DNA from: Rhodocyclaceae bacterium
GTDB lineage: Bacteria > Pseudomonadota > Gammaproteobacteria > Burkholderiales > Rhodocyclaceae
Length of the DNA: 64,000 nt
NCBI GenBank assembly: GCA_006218025.1
Contig: VBWA01000006.1
Location: 1 to 64,000, forward strand
Reading direction: 5' to 3'
Each line of letters begins with the position of its first letter. The first letter of the stretch is position 1. The notes beneath the pieces were generated by a model. It made no database searches, had not been told where the DNA came from, and was given only the letters and a program-made list of their open reading frames with translations. Of the stretch, positions 28,564-37,090 are shown in pieces. The translations under genes and the position numbers were made by a program.

Positions 28564-29430
28564 TCAATAAAGCCCTTTTTCGCCCGGCGGCCTCGTCTTG
28601 AAGCGTTTGTGCAGCCAGTAGTACTGCTCGGGCGACTTCAGCACTTCGGCCTCAATGAAGGCATTCAGGCGCCGCGCATCGGCCGTCTCGTCGGTGCCGG
28701 GAAAGTCGGCCCACGGCTCGCCGACGGTCGCGACGTAACCGCCGCTTTCCATGCGCGTCACCAGCGGGATCACCGTCGCCCCGGTCAGCCGGGCCAACCG
28801 GGCGAGGCCGGTGATGGTGGCGGTCGGCACGCCGAAGAAGGGCACGAAGACCGACTCCTTGGGGCCGTAGTCCATGTCCGGCGAGTAGTGGAAAACGCGG
28901 CCGGCCTTCACCGCCTTGAGTGCCGTGCGCGTGCCTTCCTGGCGCGAAACCATTTCGAAGTTGCCGAAGCGCCGGCGGCCATCGTTCATCGCCGCTTCGA
29001 AGACGCGATTCTTCTGGTGGGTGTACATCGCCACGAGCCCCCGCTCCAGTTCCAGAGCCAGACGCATGCCACCGGCGTCGATGCCGACGAAATGCGGCAC
29101 CAGCAGGATCATCGGCTTGTCCTTGTATGCCGCCAGCTTCTCGCCGCCTTCGAGGCGCACCAGGCGCCGCATGCGCGCCGGCGAAGCCCACCACCAGAGG
29201 CCGAGTTCGAGGAAGCTGCGGCCGAAGGCCATGAAGTGGCGTCTCGCCAGCGCCGACCTTTCGGCAGGCGACAGATGCGGGAAGCACAGACCGAGATTGG
29301 TCAGCGTGACGTGACGCCGCTCGCCTACCAGCGCATAGAGGACGAGTCCGAGGATGCGTCCGGGAATGGCCAGCAGCGGCAGCGGCAGCCAGTGCAGGAG
29401 CCACATCAAGGCGAGAAGAAGTCGTGTCAC
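28564..29430 (-). CDS. Lipid A late acyltransferase, LpxL/HtrB family (copy A)
   Basis: The 288-aa inner-membrane protein has an N-terminal hydrophobic anchor and the acyltransferase catalytic H-x4-D motif in VPHFVGIDAGG, followed by SPDMDYGPKESVFVPFFG, as in LpxL. It adds a secondary acyl chain from acyl-ACP to lipid A. An antisense copy of the 23-bp repeat (29238-29261) lies in LSPAERSALARRHF, a normal family sequence, with one extra base relative to consensus. A second family member is encoded 1.3 kb downstream on this coordinate scale. Confidence 0.92.
   Translation of the reverse strand: MTRLLLALMWLLHWLPLPLLAIPGRILGLVLYALVGERRHVTLTNLGLCFPHLSPAERSALARRHFMAFGRSFLELGLWWWASPARMRRLVRLEGGEKLAAYKDKPMILLVPHFVGIDAGGMRLALELERGLVAMYTHQKNRVFEAAMNDGRRRFGNFEMVSRQEGTRTALKAVKAGRVFHYSPDMDYGPKESVFVPFFGVPTATITGLARLARLTGATVIPLVTRMESGGYVATVGEPWADFPGTDETADARRLNAFIEAEVLKSPEQYYWLHKRFKTRPPGEKGLY
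29238..29261 (+). repeat. R1-like repeat, copy 7 (inside lpxL-like gene A)
   Basis: GGCGT-N4-CCAGCGCCGACC-TTT: one mismatch and one extra C. Because the encoded residues are typical of the family, this copy may be chance similarity. Confidence 0.45.
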
Positions 29431-29517
29431 TTCAGGACGCTGCGCTCAATCGTCGAAGACCGCGAACGCTTACTCTCGCCAAACTTGCGGGCCGGAAACA
29501 ATGTGGCGCTCATCGAA

Positions 29518-29967
29518 TCAACTTTTGGGGCCACGAATGACATTGGGGGTCTTGTTTGACTTGGGTAGTGCTGGGTCGAGATGAAGCCAATGCGGCGCAC
29601 TTGGAGCCCATGTGTCGATGGTTGGACTAAACCAGGACGCATCGTCCAGGCTGCCGGGCTTGATGGAAATATATCCGGGTGCTACCTCACCCTTGGCAAA
29701 TAGCGGCGTGCCGCAGTCGGGACAAAACCCGCGATCCGTCCAACGACCCGCTTCACCCGCGACGCGATGGAATTTCGCTTGGCCGCGTAACAGTCGCAAT
29801 GCGGATTCGCGAATCAGTGCAACAGTAACAAAGGCGCCACCACTTGCGCGCTGGCAGTCTCTGCAATGGCAATTGAACATGGCGAGAGGAGGCTCGACAC
29901 ATTCGTAGCGTATGGCGCCACATGCGCACCCACCTTGATAGGGAACCACGATCGGGGAAGTTGGCAT
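29518..29967 (-). CDS. GFA (Mss4-like) zinc-binding protein
   Basis: The 149-aa protein has the GFA pattern of zinc-binding cysteines: GGCACGAIRYEC, NCHCRDCQRASGGAF and FCPDCGTPLF. Proteins of this group include glutathione-dependent formaldehyde-activating enzymes, but most act on unknown substrates. Codon use is less GC-rich than in neighbouring genes, which hints at later acquisition. Confidence 0.88.
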   Translation of the reverse strand: MPTSPIVVPYQGGCACGAIRYECVEPPLAMFNCHCRDCQRASGGAFVTVALIRESALRLLRGQAKFHRVAGEAGRWTDRGFCPDCGTPLFAKGEVAPGYISIKPGSLDDASWFSPTIDTWAPSAPHWLHLDPALPKSNKTPNVIRGPKS

Positions 29968-30061
29968 TTCAGCGCACGCTCCAGATGAGGTTCAAATCAA
30001 GGGGATCAAAGAGGCCTGGCTCACATCACTCCAAGGCGCAGGCCTCGCCGGTTCACCACAA

Positions 30062-30493
30062 TCAGGCCGGCTCCAGCCCAATCACCAGCCGCTGCCCGAG
30101 CACGCTGATCGCCTGCGCGATGCGCGGCAGCTTGGAGCCATAGTGCGGGTCGAGCAGCCGGCGGACTTCCTTTTCATCGACGCCGAGACGCCGGGCGAGT
30201 TGCAGTTTGCTGATGCCGGCCTGTCGCATTGCCACGTACAAGGCGGCCTTTGCCATTGTCTCGGCCGGCGGCGCCACCAGATGCTCGCGCCGTCTCGCCT
30301 TGCTGGGTTCCGGGAACTCGATGCCTTCGATCATGTAGGCGGCGAATACCTCGTCCATCGCATCTGCAGCCTGCTCAAGAGCATCCTGCTCGGTATCCCC
30401 CTGCGTGATGAGCTGCGGCAGGTCGCGACAGGTGACGACTAATCCGCCTTCTTCGGCAGGAGTGAACAAAACGGGATATTGAAAGCGATTCAT
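30062..30493 (-). CDS. hicB: HicB-like antitoxin
   Basis: The 143-aa protein has an N-terminal partial RNase H fold typical of HicB (YPVLFTPAEEGGLVVTCRDLPQLITQGDTEQDALEQAADAMDEVF) and a C-terminal HTH (AGISKLQLARRLGVDEKEVRRLLDP) that should bind the operon promoter. It neutralises HicA and autoregulates. The hicA gene lies 10 bases upstream on the same strand. The Met at 30493 begins the HicB domain; earlier codons overlap hicA. Confidence 0.9.
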   Translation of the reverse strand: MNRFQYPVLFTPAEEGGLVVTCRDLPQLITQGDTEQDALEQAADAMDEVFAAYMIEGIEFPEPSKARRREHLVAPPAETMAKAALYVAMRQAGISKLQLARRLGVDEKEVRRLLDPHYGSKLPRIAQAISVLGQRLVIGLEPA

Positions 30494-30503
30494 GATTAGC
30501 CTC

Positions 30504-30716
30504 TCACAAGTCGGATGGTTTGATGCCCAGTTGTTTGCACATGGCATGGAACGTGCCTGTTTTCAACTCATCCTTCGGGTTGCGAACGACGGTGAATGCA
30601 GCGCCAAAGTACAGCGTCTGATGGCTGCCCTTGCCTCGTGCCGCATTCAATGACACCGTTATCCGTCGCGCCTTGCCGAGCGTCTTCACCTTGCGGATGA
30701 AATCGTTTCCCGTCAT
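30504..30716 (-). CDS. hicA: HicA-like mRNA interferase toxin
   Basis: The 70-aa double-stranded-RNA-binding-fold toxin keeps the catalytic His (H32) in GKGSHQTLYFG and the N-terminal helix GNDFIRKVKTLGK. HicA toxins cleave mRNA in a translation-independent manner. The order toxin-antitoxin matches type II hicAB loci. A cluster of this kind is often mobile between strains, though no mobile element is visible here. Confidence 0.88.
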   Translation of the reverse strand: MTGNDFIRKVKTLGKARRITVSLNAARGKGSHQTLYFGAAFTVVRNPKDELKTGTFHAMCKQLGIKPSDL

Positions 30717-30770
30717 GTGTGCATTATCGGACGAAAACGTCCGACTGTAAAGGCGGCGGCGCCATCCGGA

Positions 30771-31706
30771 TCATGATTCGGCCTTCACAGCATTCGGCGG
30801 CTCGGCTCCCGCCGGCACCTTGTAGCGGTTGTAGCCCCACAGATACTGCTCGGGGCACTGGCGAATCAGGGTCTCCAGTTCGCGGTTGAGTTGCGCCGCA
30901 CGTTGCATGAGATCGCCTGCCAGCGGCGCCGACAGGGGGAACAGCTTGAGATGATAGCCCGCGCCGTAATGCAGGCGTTCGCCATAGGCCAGCAGCACCG
31001 TGGCACCGGTTTCGGCCAGCCGCGCCGCCAGCGTCATGGTGTAGGCCGGGCGGCCGAAGAAGGGCAGCCAGGTGCCTTCGCCGTTGCCCGGCACCTGGTC
31101 GGGCAGCATGCCGACGGCTTCGCCGCTTTTCAGCGCCTTCAGCAGGCGCCGCACGCCGGACAGGTCGGCGGGGGCCAGCTTGAGATTGGCGCCGCGCCCC
31201 TCCTCGATCAGCGGCGCCAGCCAGTCCTGTTTGGGCCGGCGGTAAAGCACGGTCATCGGCCCATGCGCAGCGTGCGTGGACTGCGCCGCGTAGTACTGCG
31301 CGGTGATCTCGAAGCAGCCCAGGTGCGGCGTCAGGAACAGGATGCCGCGCCCGGTCGACCATGCGCCCTCGACCAGTTCCCAGCCCGAGACCCTGACCAC
31401 GCGTGCGACGACTTCGTCCTGCGGCCGCAGCCAGATCTTCGGCAGTTCCAGCAGCGCCTTGCCGGCCTCGGCAATCGCCGCCGTCTTCGCCTCCGTCATG
31501 CCGGCCTGCTCGATATGCCGCGAAAAGTTGCGCCGGTACGTCGCCGACAGCAGCCACGCCAGCCAGCCGGCGAGCGCGCCGAGGTTGTGCAGCAGCGGCA
31601 GCGGCAATCGCGACAGGAAACGGAACAGGGCGGGAAGCACGGCAGGTGGGCGACAGGCGCGGGGTGCGGGCACGAAGGCGGCGGAGAAAGTAGAATTATG
31701 GCCCAT
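30771..31706 (-). CDS. Lipid A late acyltransferase, LpxL/HtrB family (copy B)
   Basis: The acyltransferase has the H-x4-E form of the catalytic motif (TPHLGCFEITAQYY) and LPDQVPGNGEGTWLPFFG, both typical of late lipid A acyltransferases. An N-terminal anchor (VLPALFRFLSRLPLPLLHNLGALAGWLAWLL) is present. The start is doubtful: the Met at 31706 shares a CATG with the start of the divergent gnnA, leaving no room for promoters. GTG at 31673 or 31640 would fit the family start better. It probably adds the other secondary chain to lipid A. Confidence 0.88.
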   Translation of the reverse strand: MGHNSTFSAAFVPAPRACRPPAVLPALFRFLSRLPLPLLHNLGALAGWLAWLLSATYRRNFSRHIEQAGMTEAKTAAIAEAGKALLELPKIWLRPQDEVVARVVRVSGWELVEGAWSTGRGILFLTPHLGCFEITAQYYAAQSTHAAHGPMTVLYRRPKQDWLAPLIEEGRGANLKLAPADLSGVRRLLKALKSGEAVGMLPDQVPGNGEGTWLPFFGRPAYTMTLAARLAETGATVLLAYGERLHYGAGYHLKLFPLSAPLAGDLMQRAAQLNRELETLIRQCPEQYLWGYNRYKVPAGAEPPNAVKAES

Positions 31707-32679
31707 GTCCACTCCCCTTCGTGCCGCCGTCATCGGCGTTGGTTATCTCGGGCGCTTTCACGCGCAAAAATACGCCTCGCTGCCGGATGTCGAGCTGGTC
31801 GGCGTGGTGGATGCGCACCCGGAAACGGCGCAGCGGGTGGCCAAAGAGCTGGGCGTGGCTGCCTTCACCGATTACCGCGAGCTGCTCGGCACCCCCGGTT
31901 CCCAAAGCGCAAAAGTCGATCTGGTCTCGGTCGCCAGCACCACCGAAACCCATCACGCCGTGGCGCGCGATTGCCTGGCCGCCGGCGTGCATGTGCTGGC
32001 GGAAAAGCCGATCACGGTCACCGTGGCGCAGGCCGACGAACTGATTGCGCTGGCCGATGCGAAAAAGCTCGTGCTGCAGGTCGGCCATCTCGAGCGCTTC
32101 AATCCGGCCTGGCTCGCGGTGAAGGACAAGATCAAGCGGCCGGTGTTCATCGAAGCCCACCGCATGGCGCCGTTCAAAGCGCGCGGCATCGATGTTTCGG
32201 TGGTGCTCGACCTGATGATCCACGATCTCGACCTGATCCTGCCGCTGGTCGCCAGCCCGGTGACGGATCTGCGCGCCTCGGGCGTCTCGGTGCTGACCGA
32301 CGGCATCGACATCGCCAACGCGCGCATCGAATTCGCCAACGGCTGCGTCGCCAACCTGACCGCCAGCCGCACCTCGACGGCCAGCTTGCGCCGCCTGCGC
32401 GTGTTCCAGCACCACGAATACATTTCCGTCGATTTCGGCGACCGCCGCATCGGCATCTCGCGCCGCCGTGACGCCCTGGTCGAAGGCGAAGAGCCGATCG
32501 ACACCGAGACTGTCCAGCAACCGCCCGGCGATGCGCTGATGACCGAAATCGTGGCCTTCGTCGCCGCCGTGCGCGACGGCACCCAACCGGTGGTCAGCGG
32601 CCGCGAGGGCCGAGACGCGCTGGCCATCGCGCTGGAGATCGACCGCATGATCGCCGCCCGCCAGAATTTACTTTCCTGA
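31705..32679 (+). CDS. gnnA: Gfo/Idh/MocA oxidoreductase, GnnA-like UDP-GlcNAc 3-dehydrogenase
   Basis: The 324-aa NAD(P)-dependent oxidoreductase has an N-terminal Rossmann fold (AAVIGVGYLGRFHAQKY) and the family EKP motif (VLAEKPITV). In Acidithiobacillus ferrooxidans, GnnA oxidises the 3-OH of UDP-GlcNAc, and GnnB then transaminates it to give the 2,3-diamino sugar used by LpxA. The order gnnA-gnnB-lpxA here is the same, which is the main reason for the assignment. The short stretch GTPGSQSAKV after residue 60 looks like an insertion relative to relatives. Confidence 0.82.
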   Translation: MSTPLRAAVIGVGYLGRFHAQKYASLPDVELVGVVDAHPETAQRVAKELGVAAFTDYRELLGTPGSQSAKVDLVSVASTTETHHAVARDCLAAGVHVLAEKPITVTVAQADELIALADAKKLVLQVGHLERFNPAWLAVKDKIKRPVFIEAHRMAPFKARGIDVSVVLDLMIHDLDLILPLVASPVTDLRASGVSVLTDGIDIANARIEFANGCVANLTASRTSTASLRRLRVFQHHEYISVDFGDRRIGISRRRDALVEGEEPIDTETVQQPPGDALMTEIVAFVAAVRDGTQPVVSGREGRDALAIALEIDRMIAARQNLLS

Positions 32680-32690
32680 AGCCCACGCCC

Positions 32691-33785
32691 ATGAACATTC
32701 CCATGCTGGATCTCAAGGCCGAATATGCCTTGCTGCGCGATGAAATCGAACCCGCCGTGATCGAGGCGCTGGCCGCCTGCCAGTACATCGGCGGCCCCAA
32801 CGTCAAGGCCTTCGAGGCCGAAGCCGCCACCTATGCCGGCGTCAAGCACGCGATTTCCTGCGCCTCCGGCACCGACGCGCTGCTGATCGCCCTGCGCGCC
32901 ATCGGCCTCGGCCCGGGCGACGAGGTCATCACGACGGCTTTCACCTTCGTCGCTACGGCGTCGACGGTCGTCATGTGCGGCGCCAAACCCGTATTCGTCG
33001 ACATCGATCCGCGGACCTTCAACCTCGACCTGAACCAGGTCGAGGCCGCGATCACGCCCGCTACCCGCGCCATCGTGCCGGTGCACCTGTTCGGCCAGCC
33101 GGTGCATCTGGAACCGCTGAAGGCGCTGTGCGACAAGCACGGGCTGAAGCTGATCGAGGATGCCGCGCAGTCTTTCGGCGCCGACTATGCCGGGCGCAAG
33201 TCGGGCGCCTATGGCGACATCGGCTGCACATCCTTCTATCCCTCGAAGAATCTTTCGGCCTTCGGCGATGGCGGCCTGATGATCACCGACGACGACAAGC
33301 TCGCCGCCGAGTTGCGGGTGCTGGCCAGCCACGGCTCGCGGGTGCGCTACCACCACCACGTGCTGGGCTACAACTCGCGCCTAGACGAAATCCAGGCCGT
33401 GATCCTGCGCGTCAAGCTGAAGCGCCTCGACCATTTCAACGATCGCCGTCGCGCCATCGCCGACTCTTACAACCGGGAACTGGCGGGCCTGGTCGAAACG
33501 CCGTTCGCCGACGGCCACGGCCGCCACGTCTATCACCAGTACACGATTCTGTCCGACCGCCGCGACGCGATCCAGAAGGTGCTGACCGACGCGAGAATCG
33601 CCTGCGCCGTGTACTACCCGGTGCCGCTGCACAAGCAGGAGATGTTCGCTGCCACGAACGGCCAGGTCACGCTGCCGGTGACCGAGCGCACCGCGCAGCG
33701 TTGCCTGTCCCTGCCGATTTCGCCGATGCTCAGGGAAGACCAGATCAGGCACATCGGCGGAGTGATCCGCCAGGCACTGGGATGA
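32691..33785 (+). CDS. gnnB: DegT/DnrJ/EryC1 aminotransferase, GnnB-like
   Basis: The 364-aa PLP-dependent sugar aminotransferase carries the catalytic K186 in YPSKNLSAFGDGG, SGTDALLIALRAIGLGPGDEVI for PLP phosphate binding, and EDAAQSFGA. Together with the upstream oxidoreductase it should make UDP-2-acetamido-3-amino-2,3-dideoxyglucose (UDP-GlcNAc3N). The stop overlaps the lpxA start as ATGA, which strongly ties it to lipid A synthesis rather than O-antigen synthesis, where related enzymes (WbpE) act. Confidence 0.83.
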   Translation: MNIPMLDLKAEYALLRDEIEPAVIEALAACQYIGGPNVKAFEAEAATYAGVKHAISCASGTDALLIALRAIGLGPGDEVITTAFTFVATASTVVMCGAKPVFVDIDPRTFNLDLNQVEAAITPATRAIVPVHLFGQPVHLEPLKALCDKHGLKLIEDAAQSFGADYAGRKSGAYGDIGCTSFYPSKNLSAFGDGGLMITDDDKLAAELRVLASHGSRVRYHHHVLGYNSRLDEIQAVILRVKLKRLDHFNDRRRAIADSYNRELAGLVETPFADGHGRHVYHQYTILSDRRDAIQKVLTDARIACAVYYPVPLHKQEMFAATNGQVTLPVTERTAQRCLSLPISPMLREDQIRHIGGVIRQALG

Positions 33786-34567
33786 GCATCCATTCCACCG
33801 CGGTCGTTGCACCCGACGCGAAGCTGGGCGCCAGGGTCCGTATCGGCCCCTTTGCAGTGATCGAGGAGGACGTCGTGCTCGGCGACGATTGCGAGATCGC
33901 CGCCCACGCCGTGATCAAGCATCACACCCGCATGGGCGCCCGCAACCGCATCGCCGAACATGCGGTGATCGGCGGCGATCCGCAGGACTTCAAGTTCAAG
34001 CCGGATTGCCTGTCCTATACGGAGATCGGCGACGACAACTGGCTGCGCGAGGGCGTCACGGTGCACCGCGGCTCGCGCGACGGCAGCACGACCAAACTCG
34101 GCAACGGCTGCTTTCTGATGGCCTACAGCCATGTCGCCCACGACTGCGTGGTCGGCAACCACGTCGTGATGGCCAATACGGCCGGCATCGCCGGGGAAGT
34201 GGTGGTGCATGACCGCGCCTTCATCTCGGCCGCCGTCACGGTGCACCAGTTCTGCCGCATCGGCAGGAACGCGATGATTGGCCTCTCGGCGAAGATCGTG
34301 CAGGACGCCCTGCCCTTCTGCATTACCGACGGCAACCCGGGCCGCGCCCGCGGCCTGAATCTGGTCGGCCTGCGCCGCAATGGTTTCGGCAAGGACGAGA
34401 TCAAGGCGCTGAAAGAGGCCTACCGCTTGCTCTACGGCCGCGTGCCGTTGAACGAGGCATTGCAACAGATGCGGGCGATGGATGGGGCTGCAGTTGCCGA
34501 ACTGGCCACCTTCATCGAAGGGTCATTGCAGGACAAGGCGCGGGGCTTTGCACACCCGACGCGCTGA
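33782..34567 (+). CDS. lpxA: Acyl-ACP:UDP-GlcNAc(3N) O/N-acyltransferase
   Basis: The 261-aa left-handed beta-helix enzyme shows hexapeptide repeats (IGPFAVIEEDVVLGDD...) and the catalytic His in SHVAHDCVVGNHVVMAN, followed by the family HQFCRIGRNAMIG and NLVGLRRNGF. It transfers the first acyl chain in lipid A synthesis. With gnnA and gnnB upstream, its acceptor is probably the 3-amino sugar, so the chain would be amide-linked. No lpxD, fabZ or lpxB follows. The metK promoter overlaps its last codons. Confidence 0.95.
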   Translation: MSIHSTAVVAPDAKLGARVRIGPFAVIEEDVVLGDDCEIAAHAVIKHHTRMGARNRIAEHAVIGGDPQDFKFKPDCLSYTEIGDDNWLREGVTVHRGSRDGSTTKLGNGCFLMAYSHVAHDCVVGNHVVMANTAGIAGEVVVHDRAFISAAVTVHQFCRIGRNAMIGLSAKIVQDALPFCITDGNPGRARGLNLVGLRRNGFGKDEIKALKEAYRLLYGRVPLNEALQQMRAMDGAAVAELATFIEGSLQDKARGFAHPTR

Positions 34568-34575
34568 TTTATAAT
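34548..34575 (+). promoter_or_regulatory. Predicted sigma70 promoter for metK
   Basis: TTGCAC (34548-34553) and a perfect TATAAT (34570-34575) are separated by 16 bases. Transcription should begin near 34582, giving a leader of about 156 bases before metK. Confidence 0.7.
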
Positions 34576-34581
34576 AGCGCC

Positions 34582-34737
34582 TGTTCCGCCGAGTTAAAAA
34601 GACAACTTGCGAGGCGGAGAAGACCCCCGGGAAAAGCGGCGGTCGGAAAATAAATTTCGCTAAAGCGTCGCCTGCTTCCGCCCCATAGCTGGCCTCGCCA
34701 TGTTGTGGGGCGTTTTGTTTTTGTGGAGCAGGACACT
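34582..34737 (+). promoter_or_regulatory. metK 5' leader with competing hairpins (attenuator, possible riboswitch)
   Basis: The heptamer TTCCGCC occurs twice (34584-34590 and 34676-34682), and the single GGCGGA at 34613-34618 can pair with either. Pairing with the first makes a 5' hairpin and frees the second to join the terminator stem at 34679-34712. Pairing with the second would destroy that terminator. This is the layout of a transcription-attenuation switch. It does not match SAM, SAH or SAM/SAH riboswitch consensus sequences as I know them. Confidence 0.6.
34679..34722 (+). terminator. Intrinsic terminator inside the metK leader
   Basis: The stem CGCCCCA (34679-34685) pairs with TGGGGCG (34706-34712) and is followed by TTTTGTTTTT. 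It ends 15 bases before the metK ATG, just ahead of the ribosome binding site GGAG at 34725. Confidence 0.75.
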
Positions 34738-35874
34738 ATGGCAAACCCGGCGCAAGACTATTTCTTCACTTCCGAATCCGTTTCGGAAGGCCACCCGGAC
34801 AAGGTTTCCGACCAGATTTCCGATGCCATCCTCGACGCCATCCTGGCACAGGATCCGCATTCCCGCGTCGCCGCCGAAACACTGTGCAACACCGGCCTAG
34901 TGGTCCTCGCCGGCGAGATCACCACCAGCGCCAACGTCGATTACATCGGCATCGCGCGCAATGTGCTGAAGCGCATCGGCTACGACAACACCGAGTACGG
35001 CATCGACTACAAGGGCTGCGCAGTGCTGGTGGCCTACGACAAGCAAAGCCCGGACATCGCCCAGGGCGTGAACAAGGCCTACGACGACAACCTGAACCAG
35101 GGCGCCGGCGACCAGGGCCTGATGTTCGGCTACGCCTGCGACGAGACGCTGGTCGAGCGCCAGTCGATGCTGCGCCGCGACGGCCGCCTGCCCTGGCTGC
35201 GCCCGGATGCGAAGTCGCAAGTGACGATCCGCTATCAGGACGGCAAGGCCCACTCGATCGATACCGTGGTGGTCTCCACCCAGCATGCGCCGGACATCGA
35301 GTTGTCGCAGATTCGCGAAGCCGTGATCGAGGAAATCATCAAGCCGATGCTGCCCAAAGAGTTGATCAAGGGCGAGATCAAGTATCTGGTGAACCCGACC
35401 GGACGCTTCGTCGTCGGCGGCCCGCAGGGCGACTGCGGCCTGACCGGACGCAAGATCATCGTCGACACCTACGGTGGCGCGGCCCCCCACGGCGGCGGCG
35501 CATTCTCCGGCAAGGACCCGTCGAAGGTCGACCGCTCCGCCGCCTATGCCGGCCGTTACGTGGCGAAGAACATCGTCGCGGCGGGACTGGCCAGCAAGTG
35601 CCTGGTGCAGATTTCCTACGCCATCGGCGTCGCCGAGCCGACCTCGGTCTGGGTCACGACGCAAGGCACCGGCAAGGTCGCCGACGCCACCATCGCCGAA
35701 CTGGTGAAGAAGCACTTCGACCTGCGTCCCAAGGGCATCGTGCAGATGCTCAATCTGCTGCGCCCGATCTACGAAAAGACCGCCGCCTACGGCCACTTCG
35801 GCCGCGACGAGCCAGAGTTCACGTGGGAGAACACCGACAAGGCCGCGGCATTGCGGGCTGACGCCGGCCTTTAA
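34738..35874 (+). CDS. metK: S-adenosylmethionine synthase
   Basis: Makes SAM from methionine and ATP in the cytoplasm. The 378-aa protein keeps SEGHPDKV (ATP binding), [12 protein letters not shown] (methionine and ATP site) and [19 protein letters not shown] (P-loop-like). The Met at 34738 follows GGAG by about 10 bases; the longer frame from 34705 runs through the leader terminator. Expression is probably controlled by premature termination in the leader. A strong terminator follows. Confidence 0.97.
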   Translation: MANPAQDYFFTSESVSEGHPDKVSDQISDAILDAILAQDPHSRVAAETLCNTGLVVLAGEITTSANVDYIGIARNVLKRIGYDNTEYGIDYKGCAVLVAYDKQSPDIAQGVNKAYDDNLNQGAGDQGLMFGYACDETLVERQSMLRRDGRLPWLRPDAKSQVTIRYQDGKAHSIDTVVVSTQHAPDIELSQIREAVIEEIIKPMLPKELIKGEIKYLVNPTGRFVVGGPQGDCGLTGRKIIVDTYGGAAPHGGGAFSGKDPSKVDRSAAYAGRYVAKNIVAAGLASKCLVQISYAIGVAEPTSVWVTTQGTGKVADATIAELVKKHFDLRPKGIVQMLNLLRPIYEKTAAYGHFGRDEPEFTWENTDKAAALRADAGL

Positions 35875-35894
35875 GCCCACTCGTAGAGCAGGGG

Positions 35895-35923
35895 AAATGG
35901 CCCGTTCGCGGGCCATTTTTTTT
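35895..35923 (+). terminator. metK intrinsic terminator
   Basis: A 10-bp perfect stem AAATGGCCCG/CGGGCCATTT (35895-35904 and 35909-35918) with a UUCG-type loop and a run of T to 35923. Confidence 0.9.
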
Positions 35924-35984
35924 GCCCTTCGCAACCCTGCGGGACCGTCCATGGTCAATAATTGTGAAGACTCTGGAGAACGAA

Positions 35985-36364
35985 ATGCATGATCTGGCAA
36001 AGAATGTTTTGGGCGGCGTCCTTCAGCCCTGCAGCACCGATCCGATGACCGGTTTCTTTCGCACTGGCGACTGCCAGGTGACCGAGGAAGACGTCGGCAA
36101 CCATGGCGTTTGCATCATCGCCAGCGCGGAGTTCCTGGCCTTCTCGAAGTCGCGTGGCAACGATCTGTCCACCCCGCATCCCGAATTCGAATTTCCCGGC
36201 GTGAAGCCGGGGGATCGCTGGTGCCTGTGTTCCGCGCGCTGGCAGGAGGCCCTGGAGGCCGGCAAGGCGCCGCAGGTGGTGCTTGAATCCACGTCTTTGG
36301 CCGCGCTGGAAGTGGTCCGGCTGGCCGACCTCAAGCGTTACGCCGTAAAACTCGACCAGGAAAA

Positions 36365-36368
<4 letters not shown>
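35985..36368 (+). CDS. DUF2237 family protein
   Basis: The 127-aa protein matches DUF2237 (NVLGGVLQPCSTDPMTGFFRTGDCQV, GNHGVCIIASAEFLAFSKSRGNDLSTPHPEFEFPGVKPGDRWCLCSARW). The function is unknown. The Met at 35985 follows a GGAGAA ribosome binding site. Its stop overlaps the glutathione peroxidase start, so the two are translationally coupled. Confidence 0.9.
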
Positions 36369-36847
<479 letters not shown>

Positions 36848-36904
36848 GCGGGCATTCCTGATTCATCGCTTGCTGCGCCGGGACCGGAATCCCCAGGCGG
36901 CTAT

Positions 36905-37090
36905 TTACTTCCGGCGTCGGGCCTTGGCGCCGGTGCTCTCGTCATCGGTCGCCGATTCATCGTCGCCGTCACCGAAGCGCACGATATGAACGCCGGGCGG
37001 CAAATCGGTCTTGCGGCGGGCAAGCTCCTTCAGCCAGTCGTTTCCGGGGGGCACGAGAACGTCCATAAGGCTCATGGCGCGGCGGGTCAT
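36905..37090 (-). CDS. Small acidic-tailed hypothetical protein
   Basis: The 61-aa frame has a short conserved-looking core (DVLVPPGNDWLKELARRKTDLPPGVHIVRFG) followed by an acidic then basic tail. A good GGAG ribosome binding site precedes the ATG by about 7 bases on this strand, which supports translation. It matches no family I know. It is convergent with the peroxidase gene. Confidence 0.5.
   Translation of the reverse strand: MTRRAMSLMDVLVPPGNDWLKELARRKTDLPPGVHIVRFGDGDDESATDDESTGAKARRRK

Noticed and set aside
31880-31935. Possible repeat-derived insert in gnnA (GTPGSQSAKV)
   Set aside because: It shares a few residues and bases with the R1 and R2 modules, but the match is too weak and short to call a copy.
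34582-34737. Assignment of the metK leader to a SAM, SAH or SAM/SAH riboswitch
   Set aside because: I could not find the conserved core sequences of those classes by eye. I report it only as an unassigned attenuator-like leader.
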